Assembly (NCBI GenBank): GCA_035578175.1
Contig: JAQMRL010000001.1
Coordinates: 45,221,553-45,285,552, forward strand
Reading direction: 5' to 3'
Source: Catonia carolina
Lineage: Eukaryota; Arthropoda; Insecta; Hemiptera; Achilidae
DNA: 64,000 bases
The notes under the pieces were generated by a model that worked only from the letters and a program-made list of their open reading frames with translations, was not told the DNA's origin and searched no databases. This document shows positions 10,921 to 23,534 of the stretch, piece by piece. Made by a program: the position numbers and the translations under genes. Position 1 is the stretch's first letter. Each line of letters starts with the position of its first letter.

Positions 10921-12203
10921 CAACAATCTTTCACTAATATAAAATTTGTGATTATAATACTATTATTATTTAAAAATTGTAGGTACATATACTTAACATT
11001 TATATTTATAAAAAGTATTATAAAAGAATTACAATTGGCCTGCAGAGTAATGTGCAATAATGTTATTCTCAGACAATGTACTGATATAATTATATTGGAG
11101 ATACGTTCAAAGTATTATTTGTTAGGTAATTATATTATTTTAATGTAATAGTTATGTAAATAATAGAATTATTATTATATTCTGTAATATATTAGAATAT
11201 CTTTATTAAAATAAAAATATTTAATAAATATTTCATAGTTAATATTTGGTTCATATAATTTGAAGTATGTTAACGTATTAAGGCTTTATAATTCTTGTAG
11301 TAATTTGGGTTAAGAAATAAACTTTTTAGTAAGTTTATCTATTATATATAATTGATTAGTTTATTAACTCTGGATTTTTAATTTATGTAGCTGGTATTAC
11401 TGATAATACCAAATTTTCATCTCTTGTAATTCATTCTTATTTCATACATTTATTAAATTTTGTATACATTCCTTTTTACAAATTTATTCAACAATATTGT
11501 TTTATGAATTAAAAAAAAAATATTGAACTAATTTCAGTTTATTTTTAATAAGGAATACTATTATTTTAGCATATTATTATTACTTTATTTTTATATAGTT
11601 ATGTATTATCGTAGTACAATTGTTATGAACCATAGGGAAAAAAATGTGGGTGTGATGACATTGCGGAAGATCATTCCTCATCTCATTGTATTGGAACTCA
11701 AGGCCATATTCGTTGTTTATTCATATAGTTCAGCTGTTTATTTTTCTGTGGTATTGAGGTACCTACAGGTGTGTTAGTGAATATTTTTATATAAGCAAGA
11801 AGTCTTCTACAGCTTAAACATGGTGTCTTTTGCATCCTCAACTCCACAGCCTGATATTCGTAATGAGGGCTTTTAGTGATGTTAAGTTTTTACCAAGTGA
11901 TGGGATGCTGACTGCCTTAAACCCCCAACCTGCAGGATCAGAGGATTTGTATAGATTTGCTTTCACTATAGCTTAAAAGAACTTTGTCCACTCTTTATTT
12001 CAAATAAAGGTTTACTCCTCTAGGCTCTTCCTCCCTTTCTGCTGACGGAAATTCCTTCCTTATCCATTGTCAAGACTGTTTACCATCTTCACCAAGGCCA
12101 AGACTAAAGAGACCACTTGACCAAGGCGGGTTCGTATAATAGGGCATTACCATCCAGGCCAGATGGACCCTGGTTTTTTTACTAGGTGGCTACTCTCCTT
12201 CAA
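10921..12203. other. Myosin VI 3' UTR and intergenic DNA
   Basis: The first 300 bp are AT-rich 3' UTR with AATAAA motifs near 11210-11228. Beyond this, 11890-12200 is less AT-rich and looks like a decayed repeat of unknown type. I see no gene. Confidence 0.45.
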
Positions 12204-12211
12204 CTTCTTCC

Positions 12212-12349
12212 CATGGGTGGATTTACAGGGGTGCTAGGAGATGCGTCACACCCCCAGATTTTTGGGATGATAATAAATTTAGTATCCAAATACCTTATAC
12301 CTTCTGGTGAGCTCACACCCCCAGATATCAAGACCTAAATCCACCCATG
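12212..12349. mobile_element. 138-bp hAT-type MITE
   Basis: Perfect 14-bp ends, CATGGGTGGATTTA and its reverse complement, are flanked by the 8-bp duplication CTTCTTCC at 12204-12211 and 12350-12357. Internally it repeats a CACACCCCCAGAT block twice. The 8-bp duplication points to hAT-superfamily mobilisation. Confidence 0.75.
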
Positions 12350-12357
12350 CTTCTTCC

Positions 12358-13527
12358 CCATCACTTGTACAATGAGGCCTCAGGCTGGCAACTGGTGATG
12401 TTTAAGTGAGACCATTGGCTGTGTTGCAAATATTTTTCAGTATTTTTAAAATATTTTTCTGTGATTCTAGTCACAGGTGACATTGTATTCAGTATTATTT
12501 ACTGAAGCTATCGTAAAAATACCTGCCTCTGTAGTAACACCATCGTCAAAAGCGAACAAACAAAGATGGCATGATACCGTTTTACATGAGTGGCATAGTT
12601 GCATGGATCGGACCAAATTGAGCTGTCTGATAAGCACACCCTTACAGTCTTTCTGCTATGAATATGAACAAATTCTTTATAAAGAGCTTATTAAATAAAT
12701 ATTTCTATATCTTAACAATAAAAATGTTAATTTAACATTAAAAAACCTTGTAAGTAAAGAAAATAAGCAATGATATGAAGTGTTATCTATATTCATTAAA
12801 TTTTGTTACATCATTTGTTGTTATTAATGCTATAAAAAAAACATAAATATTTCATTGACTGTAATATTTTTCTAACAAATTTTAAATTGTGATACACTAT
12901 TTTATTTTTATTATATTATATTGTATATTGAACTTAACGGTATAATTATGTATTTATATTAAGATACTTTATTATCATATTTCTTTTAAAATAAATGATA
13001 TTCGTATAAATATCAACCATTGAATGGAACAGATATTTTTATGGTCATAAAAACAATGAAATGTTATTCATAAAACTTTAAGTTAATTAGAATTGTGTAA
13101 GATTGTTAAAAATAAATACTGCTGTTATAAATTTGTATTACTTAAAAATTGTTAAATAAACAGGAATAATTGAAGGTAAAAAATGTGGCAAAAAATTTAA
13201 TTTTTTACTGTTACGTTTATAGTTGAAACAATAAGAATATATACTGTGTTGTTTCTTTGTATTCCTTTTTAATGCAAAACTAAGAATCAGCATTGTTAAC
13301 AAATATTTGAGTAATAAATCAGTATAAGAACTGAGAGGGAAGACTCCTTTAATCTCCAAGAATCCTAGATTTACTTTAATTATCTTCTGTCTTTGGGTAG
13401 AACAAGATATTTTAATAAAAACAGTGCAAATGGTGAATTCTGATACAGAGGCTATTTAGTTAGTTGGTAAGTACAATCTTGCAGAATGCATTTATAGAGT
13501 TCAAGTCTTTCTGTACAGATGCAATTG
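12358..13527. other. Intergenic, nothing recognised
   Basis: This is AT-rich DNA. A 73-codon open frame at 12477-12698 has no family signature or splice context that I can defend. Confidence 0.4.
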
Positions 13528-13842
13528 TACTAAAGTTCAGCCATTCTTAGTTTGCTCCTACTGTCAACAAACCAAAGCCAGCTACTACAGGGTGCACCCT
13601 AGAGTCCGCGACTTTATGGGTGTCTTATTCCTATTAAGTTAACTATATTTTAAATTATAAGTACTTAAAACATCAGTCATGATATGATATAGGCCTAACA
13701 ATTTCATTTATAAAAATACTTTTGAAAGTATTTTGTTGTTACTTTTTAATCAGCATGTCCACATTTTTATATAATGCATATGCTCATTGACGTCATTATT
13801 TGTTACAGTAGGAGCAAACTAAGAAAGGCTGGACTTTACCTA
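13528..13842. mobile_element. MITE-like element with ~40-bp inverted repeats
   Basis: The left end (13528-13571) and right end (13799-13842) are near-perfect reverse complements sharing TTAGTTTGCTCCTACTGT. The element is about 315 bp with no coding. I could not define a clean target duplication, so the superfamily is open. Confidence 0.6.
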
Positions 13843-16504
13843 TTTTATACTTGAGAAAGTAAGCCCTTTCCAATAACAACAAACCCACTTATACAGTACA
13901 GTGTACCTGTGATTTGTATTTATAGTTCTGTAAAGTTCAGAAAGTGTGAACAATAGATGTGCGGTAGTTCAACCCTTGGTTATATCACTGATAATAGTAC
14001 AGTGGAGGGGATAAAGTAATAGATGGCTTTGAGTTTTTAATTTTGAAATTTAATTTTTATTAACAGTGTTTTTCAATGCCTTTGTTTCCGCATTTTAAAC
14101 AATATTTTTCAATAGTAATTCTTCGTTTCTACTCTTCTTAAACAGTAAATATTGTAGGATATTTGACTAATTCTTCAAATCCATGTTTGTAAACAGTATC
14201 TTTCAACACTGCTTCTTTGTTTTTAAAGAAAAATAATACATTTGTATAAAAATTAATACAATGCAAAAGGGACAAAATTTTGATAACTGGCTGTATAGAT
14301 TATGAAAATTGAATATAAAATCATTCATGGAAACATAAATTATTTATTAATTTATTGTACTCAAGGGTATTATACATACCATTTATTTATGCTGACAATT
14401 CCTACCACTAGACTATAAATTGTCCCGTACCACTGCGCCAGCAATCTATTTCCTCATCGCACATAAACTAATCTTCCCAAGTGAAACTATAATTTTTTTT
14501 GTCAAACAATACACAACTGTTAAAAATTTTTGAGAAAATAGTGAAAATTGTGAAAAATTTAAAATTACTCTAAAACTTTTCCAAAAATCCAATAAGCATC
14601 ATTGTCTATCAATATACTCCCTGTGTATATTGTGAATAAAAATATTAAATTCTATCAGTTTACTAAGTGAAACAAAATGGAGAGTTTCACAATTTTTACT
14701 TAATTCAGAAACTATTATTTATTATAATATTAAAACTTTAATAATTTGAAAATTTAAAAACAGTTTTTGAGTAATACATTTTCCATTTTTTCATTCTTTT
14801 TGTAATGATTTTGTTTAAATTTATTTTTATATATATTTAAAATGATGTCATATTATAATTAATGGGCTTGGTGGTTTTTGATTGGGAAGGTTTGGCTGTG
14901 AACGGGTGGAGTTTACCTGGACATCACTTGTCCATTGTTACTTCTTGAATTTACTAATTAAAAAATAGTAAATTTACAGGTAATTATTATGTTATTTCTA
15001 TACATAGTTTACTTTTTATACAATAGTTTTATTGTATTACAGTTAATTCTTATAAAATCATAAGTTTTGTTTGTGTTGTTAAATATGTTGGAATTGACAT
15101 AATGTGAAATTATAAATATTAATTAATTCTGTTGATTTTGCGGACCAAGTAAGTTATCGTACATGTCTGTTGTAAAAATTATACCATGTTATTGTAATTA
15201 AAAATTTTATACCATAGCTGGAACTATGGTTAATGAACAAATATTGAAATTATTAACTTTACTAAACTATGTAATAATGTCCTATGGTGTTAGAGTGTTG
15301 TATAGTTTATAAAAAAAAATATTTATTATAAAATAATATAATGTATGTTAAACTGTAATGTATTAAGTAAAGAAATATAATATTTTGCGTATGAAATACG
15401 AGTTTAATTTGAATTGCTTTAGCCTACCTACATTTTGTTTTACTGAATTATGCTGTGCTTACATTAAATTTGTTTCATCAGTAATTTAACTGCAGTGGAA
15501 GCTTTATTTACAAAACACTACATTTACTGTATAAGAAATCAAAAACCTAAAAAACTACGATTGCATGGGTTTAGATTATTTACTAAAATATGTTAATACA
15601 CAAAATTTACACTGAAATACATTTGACTGTGAAAAGAAAAACAGTAAAAATGTTTTTTGTGCTGATCTTAACCGATATTAGTACTCGTATATTGTATTTT
15701 TAATTCCAATTACACAAAATAAATAAATAAAAAATCTGAAACGACCAAAAAATTATTTGATGGAAATTAGTAGCCCTTAAAATTTAAAAACATTGTAAAA
15801 ATTGTCCTAAAAATTGTAAACGAGAAAATTTGTCTGTAAACTTTGTTCAGATTTGAATTAGAAGGAATCCTAATATAAAACTTAGTTACATGCAAAATAT
15901 TTTTGATAAATAATCTCAACTCATCAACTTATTACTCTTTAAAAAAACTAAGTTAGTACATAAAAATTAAATAAATTTTTTTCTACCTTACTTTCAAATG
16001 CTTGTCATTTTATTATAATTCAAGAGTTTAATGAATTTTTGTTTCTTTTGTAGAAATAAACATATAAGTTCATTAAATATGTAATAAATGTATTTATATT
16101 TAAATCTCAAAAAATTGTTATTCTTGGCCTGACATTCCTGAATATTATAATACTTTTCTACGAGTTTTTGAGAAATTATGAAAAGTTTTTTAGTTTAAAG
16201 TACAGCAAAAAGCTCTCTTAACTTGGTCACTGTGAGATAGGAGTTGAAAGGGATAATCAAATGGCCAATTAACCTGATTTATCAAAAATGAAAAATAAAT
16301 TAATGTGAAAATTATCACATGAACACTGTTAAATTTTGATCACAGATATCATTGCAGTAGTAATAATTAAATGAATGATCAAGGCGTACACAATTAGAGT
16401 TGATGCGGCCAGCCTGTTGGCGTTTTTTCCCCCTTGCATCCAGGAGACTCCAAAGGGAGTATAGGACATGTGAAGATAAAACTGATAAACTGAAAGTTTA
16501 TCAC
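13843..16504. other. Intergenic, nothing recognised
   Basis: This is a long AT-rich stretch with no open frame of note. Around 16448-16490 it shares a short block (TATAGGACATGTGAAGATAA) with 19325 and 33430 and so includes a scrap of the receptor-intron repeat. Confidence 0.4.
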
Positions 16505-16718
16505 CAATGATAAATTCATCACTTACCACCAGAAAATTGTTTTTGCTACTGCTTACTTCAGTAGGCTTGTCATGAACCCCATTGAATCAAATATCACACA
16601 AAATAAAAAATAAAAAAAATCAAACAATGATAAATTCATCACTTACCAATAATTTTTTTCTGCTACTGCTTAACTCAGTAGGCTTGTCATGAACCCCTTT
16701 GTATCAAATAGTACACAA
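16505..16718. repeat. Tandem duplication, ~120-bp unit, two copies
   Basis: The block starting CAATGATAAATTCATCACTT at 16505 recurs at 16625 and continues in parallel through GGCTTGTCATGAACCCC. The copies differ by small indels. No function is evident. Confidence 0.7.
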
Positions 16719-16904
16719 TATTTGTTTAATTAGAAGTTAAATATTTTTCAATCAAAACTATTTGGAAAGGAATTCGTGCACACTGTAAAATGTTTCATCA
16801 ATCAAATATTGTTTTAGCTTTTTTTTTTTAAATGACTTAAATTTTCACAACTTTTTAAACCTTGTGGCAATTTATTGATGTATTTTCTACCTGCATAAGT
16901 TGGT

Positions 16905-17072
16905 TTTTGTTCAATATCAGTGTAGTAGTTAACGCAATTGGCTTCTACGCTGGGGTCCCAGGTTTGATTCCCAATCAGTTCTGGTATTTTTTCATGACTC
17001 ATATTCATATATCATCATTCTGCATCAGCAGAAATTGCAAAACAGTCAGACATAAAACAAAAAAAAAATGAT
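16905..17072 (+). mobile_element. SINE family S copy
   Basis: The tRNA-like head GTAGTTAACGCAATTGGCTT with B box GGTTTGATTCC is followed by the family body (CATCATTCTGCATCAGCAGA) and ends in ACATAAAACAAAAAAAA. Confidence 0.75.
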
Positions 17073-18162
17073 GATGCACATGGAGTAACAGACAAAATTA
17101 GACTACTCAAGTTGTGCAATACTTCAGATAAAAAAAATACAATCCATGACTTCATACAAAATTAACGTGTTTGTTGTCTGTTGTTCAAGATTCTTTATTA
17201 ACGCAACAAAAAAATTGGCTTATTGTAATTGATTGGTTAATCCAATAGCCTATTGACCCTTGGTTGGTTAAGAGAACTTATTACTGTACATCTAATTTTA
17301 CATGAGTAGGTTACACCTGCGATTGATTAAATGATTTCTGTAATGACCCATGTATAATCGAAATTTATTTTTCATCTGGTAGAGTCTGAGTTGAAAGTTT
17401 AAATTATATTAATGCTCAAAGAAAGGTAGTTAATATACAGATTTAGTATTAGCTAAAATACAGTAAAGATTGCTCAGAATTATTACTAAAGATATACATC
17501 CCATGAATGTCCAAAGAAATCAAATTCATTTAAATCTATTTCATTAAAACATCAATTATATTATCAACTGAAACAACTTGTGAAATGGCATCCACAAGTA
17601 TCAGTATGGTAAAAACAAAATGATGAATGGAAAAAACTGTTTTCCTTACTTAAAATTAAAATAGTATTAAAATAGGCTTTGCCTTTGTAAGTTTATGTTT
17701 TTGTTCCTGTTGAAGAAATTGTTTAAAATATATTTTGAATAAAATACATAAGGATATGAAAAAGTATAAAATAAATAATTATATTTTTTTTTTTGTTAAA
17801 CAATGTGTGTGTTAGCATAAATTTGTTAAACTTGAAATTATTTATTCAATAGATTGTAATTTTATTTTGTGATTTTGATCTATTACTTATAATGGTACAC
17901 TGTATATGCACCTATAAAATATTTTATTGAAATTTATTTATTTTGTGTGCCTTAAATTTGAAATAAATGATAATATATGTTACATTTTCCAATATATATT
18001 AATGTTGTAATGTAAAATATAAATGTGTAACATTTTCTAGTTTGTTAATAATATATTATTTTAAAGAATATGTCTTGTTATTATTTCAAATTCCACTAAT
18101 TCCATTATACAAGTGAATGTGCTTTCAGTCTATTAAATTATTTATTACTGGACTGGACTTTT
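17073..18162. other. Intergenic, nothing recognised
   Basis: AT-rich sequence with no coding, RNA or repeat signal that I can support. Confidence 0.4.
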
Positions 18163-18320
18163 TTATTGAGTGATGATGCCTACGTAAGCCTTGGCTTGTG
18201 TGTAGGTAATCATATGAGGTGATATATGGATGAAAAAATTCCAGGTCTGACTGGGAATTAATCCCAGGACCCCAGGAATAGAAGCCAGTTGCGCTGATCT
18301 TTACACCAAAGGTGGGAAAA
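18163..18320 (-). mobile_element. SINE family S copy, 3' subtype 2
   Basis: Reverse complement of the family, with B-box-like GGGATTAATTCCC and the AAGCCTTGGCTTGTG hairpin body shared with the copy at 4295-4450. Confidence 0.65.
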
Positions 18321-18539
18321 ATTACATTTACATTCAGAAAATTTCACCTAATGTTATAAAGATAAATACAGTTATCTCTCACTATTCACTTGGGTTACAT
18401 TCTGTCAACTAACCGCAAATAATAAAACTGTGAATAACAAAATAAAACCTGCATGGGAATAGCTGGTTTATGGTTGTCAAATATGGAAAATTGAGGGACA
18501 TCTTTTTATGATAGTTTTCTTCAACTCAAAGCCTCTATC

Positions 18540-19048
18540 TTTTGAGTGTTATAATTGCAACACACAGATGTAACTTTTACAAACTGAAAAGTGCTTCTGA
18601 CAGAATGGCTGTGCATCTTTCATCTTACAGTGACTCGATTAGTCAAGAAATTAATTTCAAAAACTCTGAATGTTATTATAGGGCTATTGAACCTATACAG
18701 ATTTCTTAGTTTCTTTTAAGAAAATGTTAGTGATATTGTATGAACTTATAGGCCTATATTTAAGGAAATACAAACATATAAGGATTACTGAAAGGTGACA
18801 AATTTTATGTTTTTTTTATTACAATATTTTTTATAAGCCTTTGCAGTGACACAAATTACTTCTTTTATTGTTTTAGTGATTACATGTCTATTTCTTATAA
18901 GTAATATGCACTTCTGATCATTGTAGATTAAGTTTTTATACCATTTAATGTTTACTTTCTAAGTAAACAGAATTTTAATGAAAAATGATTTTTGGCAGTG
19001 AATCCATTTATGCAGTCTAAGTCAAAAGGCTTTGATTGTATTTATAAG
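18540..19048 (-). repeat. 3' flank of Or-A, paralogous to 28249-28793
   Basis: The sequence aligns with 28249-28793, the 3' flank of Or-B, including CTTACAGTGACTC and GAAAAAT(G/T)ATTTTTGGCAG. It shows that the Or-A/Or-B duplication extends past the stop codon. The plus-strand open frames across the Or-B copy (28249-28464 and 28505-28792) are broken here, so they are not conserved coding. Confidence 0.7.
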
Positions 19049-19114
19049 TTAGACCTGCTTCTTTTCCGTGACTGCAATTAGAACGGTGTAGTATGAATAT
19101 GACAGCTTCAAAGC
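19049..19114 (-). CDS. Or-A exon 6 (C-terminus)
   Basis: Following TTTTTCAG the exon reads ALKLSYSYYTVLIAVTEKKQ, V and stop. The SYSYYT block is the conserved odorant receptor C-terminal motif. It is nearly identical to exon 6 of Or-B. Confidence 0.8.
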   Translation of the reverse strand, partial: ALKLSYSYYTVLIAVTEKKQV

Positions 19115-19254
19115 CTGAAAAATTCAATATATTTATTATGATACAGAATAACCTCATAACTGGTCTTAGCATCTCAACTGAATTGTCAATTTTTCTACAG
19201 TGTACAAGCCGATTTTATAAAAATTAGACCTTTCTTCTGCCAGAACTACTACAT

Positions 19255-19445
19255 AACGAGTTAGACATAATCAAAAAAGCTGATAATAATTTTTTTTTTA
19301 AGAACCGCACCAGAAGGCTTCACAAAAGGAAGTATAGGACGTGTCAAGATAAAACTGATAGCCTGAGTATTAACACTACGTTAAATTCATAAAAATAAAA
19401 ACTGTGAATTTTAAGAAGCCTTAAATTCATTAATCAAAGCACATT
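19255..19445 (-). repeat. Remnant of Or intron 5, paralogous to 33345-33545
   Basis: The sequence from ACTACATAACGAGTT through CATTAATCAAAGCACATT matches 33345-33545 in Or-B intron 5. This marks the left edge of the segment lost from Or-A: beyond about 19445 the paralogy stops and resumes only near 20330 (matching 42360). Confidence 0.75.
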
Positions 19446-19487
19446 GAAATACAATACAATATTATTTGCGCTAGATCTGTTAGTTCC

Positions 19488-19592
19488 AGGGCTACAAAAA
19501 ATAGTTCTGTTTTTATCATATGATCAGCCAATTATATGACTAAAGCATTTAAGAACAGAAAAGGTAGAGGTGTAAAATGCACTAGTCAGAGT
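19488..19592 (-). repeat. Dispersed repeat family 'R', short fragment
   Basis: About 105 bp match 57440-57520 (same strand), including ATTTAAGAACAGAA and AGGTAGAGGTGTAAAA. It lies in the region that replaced Or-A exons 4-5. Confidence 0.55.
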
Positions 19593-19597
19593 TAATA

Positions 19598-20290
19598 ATA
19601 ATAATAATAATAATAATATGAACTTTATTTACAAAGACAACAGTTTAAATTTTTTTTTTCAAACACGAGTACATTACAAATTTATACGCTTAAAAATTAA
19701 ACTGTCCCAATTATAATAGCTTTCTAATTCATTAAGCTTGGCCGAGGCCGTCAGCTGAGTTGAACGTCTACTTCTATTTTACTAAAATGTACAGGTAGAT
19801 AAACAAAGTAAATAAATAAAGGGATTAACTGATAACATTTTACCTAAATAATTACATTTTACAATTTTTAATAAAATTTAATTTCAACTTTAATTTTATT
19901 CACCAACTACAAAATAAAACCGCAAATATCTTACATGCATTAAACGCAACAAACTCTGCTATAACAAATTATTAAAAATTAATCTTTTTTTCTTTCTTTT
20001 CTTTAAATAAAAAATTAAAAAATTTCTATAAAAAAAAAAGTACACAATGTGGCTGCTTCTAAAAAAATAAAAATAAAAAACTACTTAAAAAAATATAAAT
20101 ATGGCTGCTACTAAAAAAAAAAAAACCATTTCTCATTCCCACACAAAAACACACACACGGTCATAAAACACACGCGTTAAGACACAGACCCACACACACA
20201 GACACAGACACACACACACACATACACTGACAGGTACCTTCGGGCTTTTGAGAACTCACGCATACTTTTAAATACCCCTACCAATTAAAT
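19598..20290 (-). mobile_element. Non-LTR retrotransposon 3' end with (TTA)n tail
   Basis: On the minus strand the sequence ends TTTGTAAATAAAGTTCATA followed by eight or so TTA/ATT units, a typical 3' UTR and tail of LINEs. Upstream is a CA-rich microsatellite (about 20195-20225). No reverse transcriptase is readable, so this is a 3' fragment. Its right boundary is approximate. Confidence 0.5.
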
Positions 20291-20762
20291 TCCCTAACCA
20301 AAAAAGTTTCTCATATTTTATGTGCTTTGATGGTGGAGGATCCGCCATAACACATGTAAGTAGACAATAAGGATCAAGGCAGCTAATAAGGAAAATATTT
20401 GTGAAATTTATGTTATGTGAAAGAGAATCGATATCAAGCAGCAGGATGCATTATAAGATTTAGTTTTGAATTACTGAATATAACTCATGAGTTCAAGCTT
20501 TGCCTCAGTCCTTGAGAGCTGAATGGTTGGGTGGCTTAGGACAGACGAGGCGTGTAGAGTCAAAATAATGCTTGTATTACTGTAGCCACTACTATCAGAG
20601 ATCTGTCATTCCAGACTACAGTGTAACTATTAATGAGAATGGCTCAAACATATTGGACCAATGTTAATTTATTGACTCGTAATCCAGATAGAGCAGCTCA
20701 CCAGGGGCAAACCTTCAGCAGAAGAGATCAATAATGAATACATATCAGAATGTAAAACTTAC

Positions 20763-20862
20763 CTTTGCAACTTTAAAACCCATTAAGCAAAATCCTAAAC
20801 ATGAGAAAATCATCTGAACTCCCATAATTGGGTCATATACTGCTTTCAACTTCTGAAACAAA
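20763..20862 (-). CDS. Or-A exon 3 (TM5)
   Basis: The acceptor ATTAG precedes TTTGTTTCAG, which I read as coding (LFQ) because this keeps the phase in all three paralogues. It encodes LFQKLKAVYDPIMGVQMIFS and then CLGFCLMGFKVAK, with donor AAG|GTAAGT. Confidence 0.8.
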
Positions 20863-21490
20863 CTAATCTTGAGGTAATTAATCTCATTCTTTCATTAATT
20901 TTGTGTAAATCTGTTTTAGTACCCCTCCAAACATATAGATTAGAATTTAAAAATGGAAAGGGCTTTTGACCATGAGCTCATTACAGATCACCCCAGCCAA
21001 GGTATAAATCATTTCAATGCTGCAGTTGAATTATAAAGTCTGATACTTCTATAAGCAGTATTTTTATAATGGGACATTAGGGGGCCTTTTGTGGAAAATA
21101 ATTGTCTTATTACCTGGACATGTCGTAGCCAAACATAGCCAACATACATAGCAATATGTTAACGCAGGGTATACCTGAGAGGCTGTACCTGAGCGAACTC
21201 TATTTATGAACTGAGTGGTTCTGTAAAGCATTGATGAAAAGGAAGTTGGCCTATTCAGAAATCGATATTATTTTAATTCTTGTATGTTTTCAAATTTTTG
21301 CTTAGCTACTAACAAAATGATGTGTTTACGTTAATTTATAATGCATTATTTTAAATTAAAAGTTAACTTATCTGCAAACTTAATGTACATTTATGTAAGA
21401 GAAGGAAATTTTGAGTTTTAAGGCCTCACATACTTTTAGATCAAATTTCATGTGTGAAGGATGTTGACATATCAATGAGTAAAATATTTT

Positions 21491-21655
21491 TTTGTTTTAT
21501 GTCTGACTGTTTTACAATTTCTGCTGATGCAGACAGTGGAGAATGGTGGTGGATAATGAGTAATGAAAAAATGCCAGACCTGACCGGGAATTGAACTCGC
21601 GACCCCAGCATAGAAGCCAGTTGCGCTAACCACTACGCCAACGGGCCAGCCATTG
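21491..21655 (-). mobile_element. SINE family S copy (full length)
   Basis: Best-preserved minus copy. Read on the minus strand it starts GGCTGGCCCGTTGGCGTAGT (A box), has B box GAGTTCAATTCC, body CATCAGCAGAAATTG, and ends ACATAAAACAAAAAAA. It is absent from the paralogous Or-B intron, so it inserted after the duplication or was lost there. Confidence 0.8.
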
Positions 21656-22031
21656 AGTAAAAGGTATTATGTGATGTAACTCGAATATGAGATCCAATTC
21701 AAATACAACATATGCTTAAATTATCATCATCCTCTATATCGCTCTTCCAAGTCTCCTTGGGTAAGGGCAACATGCATCTCCACCTCTCTCAATAGCTGAA
21801 CCATCTCCCCCCTTTGCTCTCTTGCCATTGAACTTTTTCCTAGTTGATCCATTACTAAACCCATCCATTTTACCCTTGGTCTGTTGAGTCCAAACATTTT
21901 CGGTGTTCCATGTGAGAGGATGAGAAAAATAAATTTCTCTGTAGGACCTAAATTTATTTTTTCCAGTTAAAATTTTCAATAGCTGATTTATGGTTATGAT
22001 TTATCAATTACTTGTAGAGTTTTATACTTAC

Positions 22032-22691
22032 ATGCATAATTTCTGGTGATCTTTTATTAGTATTCTGAGTGTGTCATATTGTAAATCATATTTATGATGG
22101 TCATTAATTTGTGTTGTTCTTCTTCCATTTATAGTCTTTAATTCTTTATTTTTCACAGTTAATTCTTGCAATAAATCACTTTTTGTTTGGTAGCTTTTGT
22201 AATCGTGCAATAAATTCTGATTTACATGTCCGAAATCAGTGTTACCAATACTTGTTTTAAGGTCTTCAATGGTATTGTTTTGCTCAAACACGTCTAAATT
22301 ATTACAGCTCTTTTCTAAGATAATTCCAGTAGATGTTTTATTAATTTTTCTATGTCCCTCTGAAGTTTTCAGATTTGATTTCAAAGTTTTGAGTGTATAT
22401 TTTAATACAGCTATTTGTCCACAAGTGATGTAAATGAATATATATAAAGTTAAATCTACAGACACTATAGAACTGATTACTGATGTCAATTCTATTATCT
22501 CAGTTACAAATATAATTTGGTAAAATGGAGTCACTGAGTGGTCATAAGGGTAATATACGTCGAAAATAGACGGCCCCATAGTTCTATTATCTTTGGCTAC
22601 TAATAATTTATTTGTTGGAACATTAATAAATCCTTTAATGAACCAGAAGAACCAATTAGTAAATCCCAAGGCAATGAAGCCGTAAATGAAT
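22032..22691 (-). CDS. Or-A exon 2 (TM3-TM4 and long loop)
   Basis: After TTACAG the exon encodes FIYGFIALGFTNWFFW, then TMGPSIFDVYYPYDH, a typical 7tm_6 extracellular motif, and VDLTLYIFIYITCGQIAVLK. A long hydrophilic loop ends at ILIKDHQKL. The donor is CAT|GTAAGT. Confidence 0.85.
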
Positions 22692-22869
22692 CTGTAATTT
22701 AAAATATTTGTGTTACATTTACAAATAAAAGGAAACTTATGGGGGTCGTGTAATGCCCGCTGGTGAAGGAAGAAGATAGTGTAGCGGATGAATAAATTCA
22801 TCTCCAATTGTTAAAAACATTTACTATATTATAACCTCATATGTAATGTCAATGTCTTAACATCATTAA

Positions 22870-23530
22870 CACATTGAGGCCAACAGACGCCTTAAGGTGG
22901 CAAATTGAGATTGTTCCCAGGACCGGCTGAGGCCTTAAGGTGTCATATACCCTACCACATTTCTACTGCTTTCGTTTAATCGCCAGCACACTGGCAGTGT
23001 TAGTAAATGTTGTTCAGGCATTCAGATCGATCCTACAAGCGCTGAAGTGAAGCTCATCTTTTGTTACTTACTGCCAGGAATTTTTGAATGGATTTTAAAA
23101 GTGTAGTTATTTGTATCTACCAGTGTGGCACAATTATATCATTTGAATAAATTAATTATATTATTTATTCCACAAATTTCTCAGTTCTTAGTTTTTACCA
23201 AGAAAATGTTAGAATAATACATTTTTACGAAAAAATAGTTTAATTATTACTCAAATCATTTCTGTTACTTCAAGAACTCGTGACCTCTATGCACTGAATT
23301 TCTTACGCACTGTTTTTTATACAGTAAAAAATGTATGCACTTTTTTAATCAAGCAACAAACCAAAAATTGTGTAGAATACCATACTATATTTAGCTGGTG
23401 AATAGATGAACAAATAAGTAAGATTGTTTATGTGGCTGACTGATGCCTTGTGGCATGATGGCATTTCCTCACTGCCATGACCCGTCAGCATAGCGACACA
23501 TCTGTGATACCAGCCTATGGGCTCAACTGG
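22870..23530. mobile_element. TTAA-flanked MITE, ~661 bp
   Basis: TTAA at 22866-22869 and 23531-23534 bounds imperfect inverted ends (CACATTGAGGCCAAC on the left, CTCAACTGG on the right). It is non-coding and lies in intron 1 of Or-A. The short imperfect ends make this less certain than the elements at 1032 and 43061. Confidence 0.55.
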
Positions 23531-23534
23531 TTAA

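Noticed and set aside
12477..12698. 73-codon open frame with a Trp-His-rich middle
   Set aside because: No motif, splice context or second copy supports it.
19598..20290. Candidate location for Or-A exons 4 and 5
   Set aside because: Both strands were searched for the conserved exon 4 and 5 blocks by eye; only LINE 3' UTR and simple repeats were seen.
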